Source of the DNA: Alphaproteobacteria bacterium
GTDB taxonomy: Bacteria; Pseudomonadota; Alphaproteobacteria; Bin95
Assembly: GCA_022825195.1 (NCBI GenBank)
Contig: JAJDYL010000039.1
Span: 1 to 51,641, forward strand
DNA: 51,641 bases
Direction: 5' to 3'
The position numbers were made by a program, and so were the translations under genes. Below, one piece after another: positions 8,558 to 16,196 of this stretch (positions are counted from its first letter, which is position 1; each line of letters begins with the position of its first letter). The notes beneath the pieces are model-generated. The model saw nothing but the letters and a program-made list of their open reading frames with translations. It was not told the DNA's origin and did not search any database.

Positions 8558-8586
8558 ATCATACAGAAAGCCGCCGGAACGGCGAA
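8558..8586 (-). promoter_or_regulatory. Candidate promoter of the TauABC-like/dehydratase operon
   Basis: On the reverse strand the -10 candidate TATGAT (8563-8558) matches five of six consensus bases. It is separated by 17 bases from a weak -35 candidate TTCGCC (8586-8581). It lies 40 bases before the binding-protein start. The -35 match is only three of six, so this is tentative. Confidence 0.33.
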
Positions 8587-8694
8587 AGCGGGACATCAGG
8601 GCCGGAATGTCATGTTTCGTGATGAGGCCCTCCGCAAGGTCCGTGTCCGCCCCCCTCCTTTCACTCCCGACGGTCCAGCGCGTCTTCCCGGGCG

Positions 8695-10158
8695 TCAGGT
8701 ACCCTCCGCCGATGCTCCGCCGAGCGGAAAGGTTTCCGGCGGCACGTGTTCGTAGGGCAGGAGGGTGAGATCGGCAGGGCCCCAGTCGGGCGTGTCCAGG
8801 ATGACGATGGCGGAGCAGAGCGGCTCATAGACCTCGCGGAAATGCGTCTTCGAACGCAGCAGGATGTAGCGGAAGTCCTGCGGCGAGAGGCCGAATTGGC
8901 TGAAGCAGTCGAGGTCGATGGCGGAGTAGTTGGCCGAAACCAGCGAGACTAGGACCCGGCCGGCGCGGATGAGCGCGGAGGGCCCGAGCGAGATTTCCGT
9001 TCCCGTCTTGAGCGGGCCGGTGATGCGGAAGCGCTTTTCGCCCGCCTCCAGCACCTCCACCTCGGTCTCGATGGGGCCGCCTGCCTTTTCCGACGACTTG
9101 CCGCCGAAAGCGAGCCTGAGCCGCGCGCCCGCGCCGGCGGCGACGCAGGCGGCCGCCGCCTCCGGGTCGAAGAAAAACGGCGCATAGGCGGGGCCCATGT
9201 CGCGGGCGAGCAGCTCGCGGAGCGTCCAGCTGCTGTCGTTCATCCGGTCGGCAGACTCCAGCAGGCAGACCGGTCCGCCCTCCACGGCGGCGGCCTTCTC
9301 CAGTCCTTCCCCGATGCTGTGGACCAGTTCGCGCTTGAGGAGCCGGAAGCGGTTGAGGCTGCATTGCTCGGCGAGGTCGTCGGCCGCGCGCCGGGCCAGC
9401 GCCTCGTCCCCGTCCGCCACGGCGACGACGCTCATGCCGGTGTCCGGCGTGTCCGCGTAGGCGAAGCCGCAGAAGACCGACACGTCGAGCAGCGCCTTCT
9501 CGCGCGCCTGCCAGGCCGCCGCCTGCCGCTTGATGTCGGCGAGCGGGCGCAGCGCCGTCGCCGTGAAGATGCTCGGCAGCATGATGCCGGGCTTCGCAAG
9601 CGCCATGACCGGGCGCACGCGGCCCTGCATCGCCGCCAGCAGGATGCGCGCCGCCCGCCGGCCGGTTTCGGCCATATCGACATGCGGGCTGGAGTGGTAG
9701 CCGGTCACGACATTGGCGGCCTCGACGACTTCCGGCCCGAGATTGCCGTGCAGGTCCATGGCGCAGGCGACGGGAAAATCCGGCCCGGCGGCGGCGCGGA
9801 TGGCGGCCAGCACATGCGCATCCGCCTTGCGGTTGGCCGGCGTGGCGAGCGCGCCGTGGAGGTGGATCAGCAGCCCGTCGAGACCGTCGAGCCCCGCCAC
9901 GATCTCCTCCGAGTAGCGCGCAAGCGCCTCCTCGCTTGCCGCCGCCGCCGCGCCCGCGCCGACCGCAACGATGCCCTGCATCGACACGCCTTCGGCCTCG
10001 CAGATGTCGATGAATCCACCGGGCGCGGTATTGGCGCCCCGGTTGCCGGCGATGACATCCTGTCCGCGCAGCGCGCCCTCTTCGAAGACGTCGACGCCCG
10101 TGGTTTCCGGCAGGAAGGTCACGGATTCGAGGCTGAACTCGGCGATCCCGAGGCGCAT
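8695..10158 (-). CDS. M81 family metallopeptidase (microcystinase C, MlrC-like)
   Basis: 487 residues, the normal length for the MlrC/M81 family of putative zinc peptidases and amidohydrolase-like enzymes. Conserved stretches: the N-terminus RLGIAEFSLESVTFLPETT, MDLHGNLG and YHSSPHVDMAETGRR with likely metal-ligand His and Asp residues, and a C-terminal domain with ANYSAIDLDCFSQFGL. The start at 10158 is preceded by an AGGAA site; the open frame continues upstream only as the antisense of the next gene. In other bacteria such genes usually sit with peptide or amino-acid transporters and are probably not microcystin-specific. Divergent from the PLP enzyme with 72 bases between them. Confidence 0.88.
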   Translation of the reverse strand: MRLGIAEFSLESVTFLPETTGVDVFEEGALRGQDVIAGNRGANTAPGGFIDICEAEGVSMQGIVAVGAGAAAAASEEALARYSEEIVAGLDGLDGLLIHLHGALATPANRKADAHVLAAIRAAAGPDFPVACAMDLHGNLGPEVVEAANVVTGYHSSPHVDMAETGRRAARILLAAMQGRVRPVMALAKPGIMLPSIFTATALRPLADIKRQAAAWQAREKALLDVSVFCGFAYADTPDTGMSVVAVADGDEALARRAADDLAEQCSLNRFRLLKRELVHSIGEGLEKAAAVEGGPVCLLESADRMNDSSWTLRELLARDMGPAYAPFFFDPEAAAACVAAGAGARLRLAFGGKSSEKAGGPIETEVEVLEAGEKRFRITGPLKTGTEISLGPSALIRAGRVLVSLVSANYSAIDLDCFSQFGLSPQDFRYILLRSKTHFREVYEPLCSAIVILDTPDWGPADLTLLPYEHVPPETFPLGGASAEGT

Positions 10159-10230
10159 GGGGGCATTCCTTCCGGTGGCGTCGGGTCCGGAATCTGCTAA
10201 TGCTCGGCCATCGACGCAAGGGAGGGGGCG

Positions 10231-11454
10231 ATGCAGGCGCATGCGCCGGACACGCGGAGTTTCGCGACGCATCTGGAATGCGGCTACACCGGCGAACGGC
10301 TGGAGGCCGACCGGCTGCACAACCTGTCGGCGGCCGGCAAGCCGCTGCTGGTCCGCTACGACCTTGAGGGCGCCGCGGCCTCGCTCACGCGCGACGCGCT
10401 GGCGGCGCGCGCGCCGACCCTGTGGCGCTACCGGGAACTGCTGCCGGTGCGCCGGCTGGAAAACGTCGTGAGCCTCGGCGAGGAGATGACGCCGCTCGTG
10501 CCCGTGCCGCGCGCCGGCGAGGGCCTCCATGTGAAGGACGAGGGGCGCCTGCCGACCGGCTCCTTCAAGGCGCGCGGGCTGGTGATGGCGGTCTCCATGG
10601 CGAAGGAACTGGGCGTAAAGCGCATCGCCATGCCGACCAACGGCAATGCCGGGGCGGCGCTCGCCGCCTATTGCCGGCGGGCCGGCATGGAGGCTTTCGT
10701 GTTCTGCCCGGCCGACACGCCGGAAGTGAATGTGCGCGAGATCGCGCTGCAGGGCGCCGAGGTCTGGCGGGTCAACGGCTATATCGACGATTGCGGCAAG
10801 CTGGTCGGCGAGGGCCGCGAGGCGATGGGCTGGTTCGACTGCTCGACCTTGAAGGAGCCCTACCGGATCGAGGGCAAGAAGACGATGGGCATGGAGCTGG
10901 CCGAGCAGTTCGGCTGGACGCTGCCCGACGCGATCTTCTATCCCACCGGCGGCGGCACCGGCCTGATCGGCATGTGGAAGGCCTTTGCCGAGATGGAGGC
11001 CATCGGCCTGATCGGCCCGGAGCGCCCGCGGATGATCGCGGTGCAGGCGGAAGGCTGCCAGCCCATCGTGCGCGCCTTCGAGCGCGGCGAGCGCCATGCC
11101 GAGCGCTGGGAGAATGCCGAGACCGTCGCCATGGGCATCCGCGTGCCGGCCGCGCTCGGCGATTTCCTCATCCTGGATGCGGTGCGCGAGAGCGGCGGCT
11201 ACGCCGTGGCGGTGCCGGACAGCGAGATCGAGCAGGCGCAGGCGGACATGGCGCGCGAGGAGGGCCTGCTGCTCTGCCCCGAGGGCGCGGCCACCTACGC
11301 CGCCTGGAAGCGCGCCGTGGCGGAAGGCCGGATTGCCCCCGGCGCCCGCGCCGTGCTGTTCAACTGCGCCACCGGCCTCAAATACCCGATGCCCGCCATG
11401 GACCGCCGCCTGGACCGGACGAAGCCGATAGACTGGAGCGCCCTCCTCGCATGA
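10231..11454 (+). CDS. Threonine synthase-like PLP-dependent enzyme
   Basis: 407 residues of the fold-type II PLP family. The PLP lysine is in LPTGSFKARG (about 108-117) and the phosphate-binding glycine loop is YPTGGGTGLIG (about 236-246). TNGNAGAALAAYC is the usual substrate-binding asparagine loop. The N-terminus contains ECGYTGERLEADRLHNLS, the small leader domain seen in the shorter (Thermus/plant-like) threonine synthases, here with only one cysteine. A strong GGGAGGGGG site precedes the ATG. Threonine synthase converts O-phosphohomoserine to threonine, but proteins of this type also include other deaminase or lyase activities. No other threonine pathway gene is adjacent, so it may be an additional catabolic enzyme. 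Confidence 0.8.
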   Translation: MQAHAPDTRSFATHLECGYTGERLEADRLHNLSAAGKPLLVRYDLEGAAASLTRDALAARAPTLWRYRELLPVRRLENVVSLGEEMTPLVPVPRAGEGLHVKDEGRLPTGSFKARGLVMAVSMAKELGVKRIAMPTNGNAGAALAAYCRRAGMEAFVFCPADTPEVNVREIALQGAEVWRVNGYIDDCGKLVGEGREAMGWFDCSTLKEPYRIEGKKTMGMELAEQFGWTLPDAIFYPTGGGTGLIGMWKAFAEMEAIGLIGPERPRMIAVQAEGCQPIVRAFERGERHAERWENAETVAMGIRVPAALGDFLILDAVRESGGYAVAVPDSEIEQAQADMAREEGLLLCPEGAATYAAWKRAVAEGRIAPGARAVLFNCATGLKYPMPAMDRRLDRTKPIDWSALLA

Positions 11455-11545
11455 CGCGGCGGCAGCGTTGACGGGCGGCCCCCGGAGGGGCAGCATGGTT
11501 CATCCTGTCGCAGCCCGACGGGAAGCACGGAGGAGGAACAAGCCG

Positions 11546-12349
11546 ATGCATCGCCTGTTGCCGGGTCTCACCGCCATTTTCGCCCTTGCCGCCGGAGGCG
11601 CGGCCGCCGCGCCCCAGGCCCTGATGGTGGCGGCGGGGGGCGGAGAGGTGCATCTCGCCTGCGCGGGCGCGGACTGCCGGGCGGAGATCACCACATTCTG
11701 CCTCCAGCCCAACCGCCCGAATCCCGAGTTCGGCCATCGCTACAACATTCTGGCGCTGGCGGACCAGCGGGGCGCGATCCGGCTGGTCGGGCATCGCGAA
11801 AGCGGCGGCCCGGTCGTGCTGCCGCTGGAGAGCAACGCCATCCTGACCGCGGAGCGCGACCACTCGGCCGTCATGCTCACGGTGCCGGCGCCGGTGATGC
11901 GCGAATATGGCGTGACCCGGCTTTCGATCCAGATCGACGAGCCGGTCATGCTCGTCCCGCAGGCGGTCGCGGGCGACCCGCGGGCGCAGGACGAAGAGGA
12001 CCTCGCCTTCCTCGCCACGACCGCGCGCCAGGCGGCCGTCTATGCGATCGAGGAGCATCCGGACCAGGTCGGCGCGACGCGGATCGTGCGCGACGTGGTG
12101 AACGCCGTGCCCGAGGACCGGCCCGCCACGCAGGGCGAGCGGCGGACGGCATGGAGCAAGGCGGAGCCGGAGCGGGAGTCGCCGGGCGCGCAAACCATGG
12201 CGCGCAGCGCCTACGACACCTGCAGGGACATAACCGGCACCGGCAATGTCAGGCTCTACGGCTTCCGGTCCTGCATGGGCGTCATGCACGACGAGATCAT
12301 CGACGAGGTGAACGACGCCTATGCGGAGCTGATCGGCGCGGGAAGCTGA
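11546..12349 (+). CDS. Secreted conserved hypothetical protein
   Basis: 267 residues. The ATG at 11546 follows an AGGAGG ribosome binding site by 9 bases. The N-terminus MHRLLPGLTAIFALAAGGAAAAPQ is a clear signal peptide cleaved near residue 22-23. The mature part has cysteines near its start (HLACAGADCRAEITTFC) and two near its end (TCRDITG and SCMGVMHDE), suggesting periplasmic disulfides. No family recognised. The last about 40 residues, with DEIIDEVNDAYAELIG, may be a helical tail. It stands alone between the PLP enzyme and the toxin-antitoxin pair. Confidence 0.7.
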   Translation: MHRLLPGLTAIFALAAGGAAAAPQALMVAAGGGEVHLACAGADCRAEITTFCLQPNRPNPEFGHRYNILALADQRGAIRLVGHRESGGPVVLPLESNAILTAERDHSAVMLTVPAPVMREYGVTRLSIQIDEPVMLVPQAVAGDPRAQDEEDLAFLATTARQAAVYAIEEHPDQVGATRIVRDVVNAVPEDRPATQGERRTAWSKAEPERESPGAQTMARSAYDTCRDITGTGNVRLYGFRSCMGVMHDEIIDEVNDAYAELIGAGS

Positions 12350-12372
12350 GGGCGCGGGGCGGACCGCGGGCT

Positions 12373-12831
12373 TCATTCCTCGAGCAACATTTCCAGGCGG
12401 GTTTCGGCGTCGGGAGCGAAGGGATCGATTATCTCGACGCCTCCGAGGCGCCTGCCGTCCTGCATGTCCTCGCTGAGCAGCGCTGAGCAGCCGCTTTGCC
12501 TTGCCGTGGCCCAGAGCATCGCGTCCCAGAGCGAAAAACGGTGCTCCTCGACCGCGTCCATGGCGTCGGAGAGCACGGCTGCATCGGCCGAGACGACCTC
12601 GAAAACATCGGACCAGCTCCGGACGAACGCCCTTGCACGGGCAGGCGCAAGGAGGTTCTTGCGCGTCGTCGCATGAAAGAACTCGGCCAGCGCCTGCATC
12701 GTGAGCACGCAATCGCGCTTCGCCGCCCGCCCGACAAGCTCTCCGGCCTGGAGTTGCCGTTCGCCGGCATTGCGGTCCACCGCATAGACGAGAATGTTGG
12801 TGTCGAGCGAGAAGCGGCCCCTAACGGTCAT
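12373..12831 (-). CDS. PIN-domain ribonuclease toxin (VapC-like)
   Basis: 152 residues with the four acidic positions of PIN nucleases: D10 in SLDTNILVYA, E50 in ALAEFF, D103 in SLWDAML and D122 in LSEDMQDG. These bind Mg or Mn to cut RNA. The start at 12831 overlaps the antitoxin gene by 11 bases, the usual antitoxin-first layout. An in-frame ATG 18 bases upstream lies inside the antitoxin gene. VapC toxins cleave tRNA or rRNA when the antitoxin is degraded; the target here cannot be told. Confidence 0.88.
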   Translation of the reverse strand: MTVRGRFSLDTNILVYAVDRNAGERQLQAGELVGRAAKRDCVLTMQALAEFFHATTRKNLLAPARARAFVRSWSDVFEVVSADAAVLSDAMDAVEEHRFSLWDAMLWATARQSGCSALLSEDMQDGRRLGGVEIIDPFAPDAETRLEMLLEE

Positions 12832-13066
12832 AAAGCTCTTCCCGCACAATCTTCAGACCGCCCAGCGGAGCCCCCTCTTTCATCTGCGCCATCATTCTCC
12901 GATAGGCCGCCGCCCATTGGGGATCGGCTGTCTTGTCGGCACTGTGGGGGACCAGTCTGGCTATCGGACGGCCCCGCCGGGTAATCACGACCGAGTCGCC
13001 GCGCTCCACCTCGCGAACAAGCTTGGAGAACTCCTGATTGGCCGTCATAAGAGGGATTATGCGCAT
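12821..13066 (-). CDS. Phd/YefM-type antitoxin
   Basis: 81 residues. The N-terminal half, ANQEFSKLVREVERGDSVVITRRGRPIARLVP, is the Phd/YefM fold: the DNA-binding and autorepressor part with its typical ITRRGRPIARL strand. The C-terminal tail, rich in charged residues, should wrap around the PIN toxin. The ATG at 13066 has GGAGG 6 bases upstream; an alternative start is the methionine at residue 7. It precedes and overlaps the toxin gene. Tandem 7-base repeats sit just upstream in the presumed promoter. Confidence 0.87.
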   Translation of the reverse strand: MRIIPLMTANQEFSKLVREVERGDSVVITRRGRPIARLVPHSADKTADPQWAAAYRRMMAQMKEGAPLGGLKIVREELYDR

Positions 13067-13080
13067 GGGCCGCCTCCAAT

Positions 13081-13094
13081 CTAGTATGTAGTAT
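13081..13094. promoter_or_regulatory. Tandem heptamer in the toxin-antitoxin promoter, possible operator
   Basis: CTAGTAT immediately followed by GTAGTAT (ATACTAC then ATACTAG on the reverse strand), starting 15 bases upstream of the antitoxin ATG. The segment is AT-rich in a GC-rich region. On the reverse strand a TTGCAA (13110-13105) is followed after 16 bases by CATACT (13088-13083), a possible -35/-10 pair that the heptamers would cover. Autoregulation by Phd-type antitoxins at such sites is known; binding here is inferred. Confidence 0.4.
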
Positions 13095-13143
13095 ATTTAG
13101 TGCTTTGCAAACCGTGCGTCCAGCCGGCCATCGCCCGCTCGGC

Positions 13144-14304
13144 CTAAACCGGAACGAAGACCTGCATCGCTTCGGCGACGCCGCGCAACCGGAACCGGTC
13201 GAGCGGCGCGAAGGCCTCCGGCAGCGCGGCGGCGAACGGTTGCGAGGCGAGCAGCGGGCGGACCGCCTGCTTGCAGGCCTCCGCGAGGCGCGCCGTCTCG
13301 TTGACCGCCGGGCCGATGGCCGTGAAGTCCAGCCGGTCGGCCGTGCCGATATTTCCGAAGCTGACCGCGCCCAGATGCAGCGCCAGCGCCGCGCGCAGTT
13401 CCGGCCATTCCGGATCGCGGTATTCGTTCAGCCCGTCGAGGCGCGCGAGCGCGCCGCGGGCAGCCGCCAGCGCCCTCATGCAGGCCTCCCGCCTGTGGCC
13501 CTCGACCGGGAAGATCGCGAGCACCGCGTCGCCGATGAATTTGAGCACCTCGCCGCCCTGGTCCGCCACCGAGCCCGCGGTCGCATCGAAGAAGGCGTTG
13601 AGCGCGTCCAGATAGAGGCCGCGCGGCAGGCGCTCGGCCATGGCGGTGGAGCCGCGCAGGTCGGCGAACCAGACCGCGGCCTCGATCTCCTCGCCGTCGC
13701 CGCGCCGGATCGACCCTTCGAGCACGCGCCGGCCCGAGCGCCGGCCGAGATAGGTGTCGAGCAGGGTGCCGGCCGTGGCCCGGAGGATATGGACCTCGAA
13801 CAGCCGGCCGAGCAGGCCCACGGACGCGCTGATCCCGCCGAGCGCCCCGGTGGTGAACCCCCGGGCGTCCCGCGTCGCGAAGGTCACAGCGTTCAGCTGG
13901 CCGTCGGAGAACGACATCGGCAGCGCCGCATAGTCCGTCGCGCCCGCCGCCGCCAGATCGTGCAGGACCGGGTAATCGAGCGCGGCGTGCTCGCCCGCGA
14001 GGCGGCAGCGAATGGCGCCCGCGCCCTCGTAGAGCGGCGCCAGCGGGCTGCGCAGGAAGGCGTCCGAACTCACCGTCTCGCGGGTGGCGTAGGCGACCTG
14101 AACGCCGTCCGCATCCGCGCGCCAGGTGTGGTTCTCCGCCACCAGCAGCGGATGCAGCGTGCGCAGCCCCACCTGCACCCGCCAGACGGGGATGCCGGCC
14201 CGGTTGAGCGCCTGCCCGTAAGCCGCCGTCAGCGCCCCCGGCGACCCGCACTCCCACGCGGCACCGACGAGCCAGTCATGCAGGGATGTCTTCGGCCCTC
14301 TCAT
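13144..14304 (-). CDS. Class III adenylate/guanylate cyclase with N-terminal sensor-like region
   Basis: 386 residues. The cyclase homology domain occupies about 205-386 and looks active: metal-binding D215 (FADLRGST) and D259 (KFIGDAV), base-contacting K255, and transition-state N335 and R339 in GPAVNETARL. It would form cyclic AMP or cyclic GMP from the triphosphate. The first 200 residues have no membrane segment. They resemble the poorly characterised N-terminal half of cytosolic alphaproteobacterial cyclases, with a stretch GTLLDTYLGRRSGRRVLEG as linker to the catalytic part. Convergent with nothing; it starts back to back with the DUF4268 gene. Base specificity is not settled by sequence. 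Confidence 0.88.
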   Translation of the reverse strand: MRGPKTSLHDWLVGAAWECGSPGALTAAYGQALNRAGIPVWRVQVGLRTLHPLLVAENHTWRADADGVQVAYATRETVSSDAFLRSPLAPLYEGAGAIRCRLAGEHAALDYPVLHDLAAAGATDYAALPMSFSDGQLNAVTFATRDARGFTTGALGGISASVGLLGRLFEVHILRATAGTLLDTYLGRRSGRRVLEGSIRRGDGEEIEAAVWFADLRGSTAMAERLPRGLYLDALNAFFDATAGSVADQGGEVLKFIGDAVLAIFPVEGHRREACMRALAAARGALARLDGLNEYRDPEWPELRAALALHLGAVSFGNIGTADRLDFTAIGPAVNETARLAEACKQAVRPLLASQPFAAALPEAFAPLDRFRLRGVAEAMQVFVPV

Positions 14305-14398
14305 CTTCCCTCATGCTACCATCGCGGCTTGTGGAAGCGATGGCGGAAGCGGACGGGAGACCGTTATCCACCCGGCGAGAATTCGGAAAGGATTTCCA

Positions 14399-15409
14399 GT
14401 GGCCGACGAAACCCTCGGACGCCTCGAAAAGGTGGACCTGCGCGATGTCTGGACAAGCGAAGCCAGCGATTTCACCCCCTGGCTGGCGCGCGAGGAGAAC
14501 CTGTCCGTCCTGGCCGATACGCTCGGGCTCGAACTGGAACTGGAAGCCGAGGAAAAGGCGGTCGGCCCGTTCCGCGCGGACATCCTGTGCAGGGACACCG
14601 GCTCGAATGCCTGGGTGCTTATCGAAAACCAGCTTGAGCGCACGGACCACAACCATCTCGGGCAATTGCTGACCTATGCGTCCGGCCTGCAGGCGGTCAC
14701 GATTATCTGGATCGCCTCCCGCTTTACCGAGGAGCACAGATCGACCCTCGACTGGCTGAACCGGATCACCGACACGGGCTTCCATTTCTTCGGCCTCGAA
14801 GTCGAGTTGTGGCGGATCGGGGAGTCTTCTCCGGCGCCGAAGTTCAACATTGTGTCGAAGCCGAACGACTGGTCGCGCTCGGTCGCACAGGCGGCGCGTG
14901 CGATGGACGAAACCGAGCTATCTGAAACACGAATCCTACAGCGCGACTACTGGGCTGCTTTCCAGCCGGTGCTGAATAAAGTCTCTAATGCGTTTTCTGG
15001 CAACCGTACGCCACAAGCATATGCATTCATGTCCTATCCAATCGGAAGGAGCGGATTCAGCCTCAATCCCGTCATACATATACGGAACCGGCAAATCAGG
15101 ACTGAACTTTATCTGACTGGTCGCAACGCCAAGGCATTTTTCCATCTCCTGCACGTGCAAAAGGAAGCGGTGGAGCGTGAATTAGGGTATGGGTTGGAGT
15201 GGCATGAACTACCGGCAGGCAACGATTCCCGCATAGCCATCTGCTTAAACGACGCCGACCCCAGAGACCAAACCGATTGGTCCCGTCAACATGAGTGGTT
15301 GGCCATGCGCCTTAATGAACTACACCGGGTTTTCGCAAGCCGTGTCCGGGCATTGGATGCCGATGACTGGCCGCTCGACGAAGGCCGGGAAGAACCATCG
15401 CAGGATTGA
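14399..15409 (+). CDS. DUF4268 protein with PD-(D/E)XK nuclease-like N-terminal domain
   Basis: 336 residues from a GTG preceded by GGAAAGG. The N-terminal about 110 residues carry a nuclease-like core: D61 in FRADIL, then E76-N77-Q78 in LIENQLE and a QLLTY motif at 89-93. That is the D, ExQ and QxxxY pattern of RecB/NucS-like PD-(D/E)XK folds, with Gln in place of the usual catalytic Lys. The C-terminal part (about 180-325) matches what I recall as DUF4268. Base composition falls clearly between about 14900 and 15300 compared with neighbours, suggesting later acquisition. Role unknown; nuclease or defence functions are possible. Confidence 0.75.
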   Translation: MADETLGRLEKVDLRDVWTSEASDFTPWLAREENLSVLADTLGLELELEAEEKAVGPFRADILCRDTGSNAWVLIENQLERTDHNHLGQLLTYASGLQAVTIIWIASRFTEEHRSTLDWLNRITDTGFHFFGLEVELWRIGESSPAPKFNIVSKPNDWSRSVAQAARAMDETELSETRILQRDYWAAFQPVLNKVSNAFSGNRTPQAYAFMSYPIGRSGFSLNPVIHIRNRQIRTELYLTGRNAKAFFHLLHVQKEAVERELGYGLEWHELPAGNDSRIAICLNDADPRDQTDWSRQHEWLAMRLNELHRVFASRVRALDADDWPLDEGREEPSQD

Positions 15410-15432
15410 GATTTGCCTAAACGGTTGCGCCG

Positions 15433-16146
15433 TCAAGCCGCCGCCAGCGCCGCATCCACCGCCGCGATCTGCTCGTCCACGGAGATTTCCGCCGCCGAGG
15501 TCACTTCCAGTTCGCGGTCGTCATAGACCTTGCCGCCGGGGCGGAAGCGGGCGTGCAGGTCGATGCGCGTGTCGCGCTCTTTCAGCAATTCCTCGATCTG
15601 CGGGCGGAAGAGCGCCACCATCGCCGTCACCCAGCGGTTCGCGGGCCATGAGGGCTGCGCGTGGTCGATGTTGAACAGGTCCAGCATCCGGACCACGTCC
15701 CGTGCCCGGTACCAGACCTCGCCCGTCACCCAGCGGTTGGTGGTAAAGAGGCGCAGCGGCCGGCCCTCCTCGTCGACCGAAATCGCAATCAGGTGGCTGA
15801 GCGCATCGTTCGGGTCCTCGGGCATGGCGAAGCCGTCCACCGGCGCCGGCTTCACGCCCACGGGCATGCCCTTCGGGCGGAGGAAGGTGTGGAAATGGCC
15901 GTGCTCCGGGAAGCGGTTCTCCGAGGACGGATGGGCGTGGAAATAGTACTGGCTGTGGGTGTTCCAGTCATACACGTCGCCCTTCGGATAGTGGTCCCAG
16001 ACCTCGAACGGGTCCTGGTGGCGCAGCACCTCGCCGACCACATGGTCGTTCGTGTTCGCCAGCACGCGGACCGCCTCGCGCACCTCGCGCCCGGCAGCGG
16101 CCATGCGCTCCAGCCGTTTCCGGCCCAGTCCCGAGAAGTCCTGCAT
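15433..16146 (-). CDS. Conserved hypothetical protein (DUF6969-like)
   Basis: 237 residues. No signal peptide or membrane segment. Distinctive histidine-rich middle: WDHYPKGDVYDWNTHSQYYFHAH followed by PEHGHFHTFL (shown in parts), a run of His residues that could bind metal, then an R/W-rich segment containing NRWVTGEVW and NRWVTAMVALF. I recall similar proteins as a domain of unknown function in proteobacteria, but the name is from memory. The ATG at 16146 is 50 bases after the stop of the PcfJ-like gene on the same strand, so the two may be co-transcribed. Confidence 0.65.
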   Translation of the reverse strand: MQDFSGLGRKRLERMAAAGREVREAVRVLANTNDHVVGEVLRHQDPFEVWDHYPKGDVYDWNTHSQYYFHAHPSSENRFPEHGHFHTFLRPKGMPVGVKPAPVDGFAMPEDPNDALSHLIAISVDEEGRPLRLFTTNRWVTGEVWYRARDVVRMLDLFNIDHAQPSWPANRWVTAMVALFRPQIEELLKERDTRIDLHARFRPGGKVYDDRELEVTSAAEISVDEQIAAVDAALAAA

Positions 16147-16196
16147 GCCGCCTCCCGCTCCCGCCCGTCCGATATGGGCAGCGGGGCGGGCCCGGG

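Noticed and set aside
10159..11496. Upstream extension of the M81 peptidase frame toward 11496
   Set aside because: Runs antisense through the PLP enzyme gene; the family N-terminus and ribosome binding site point to 10158.
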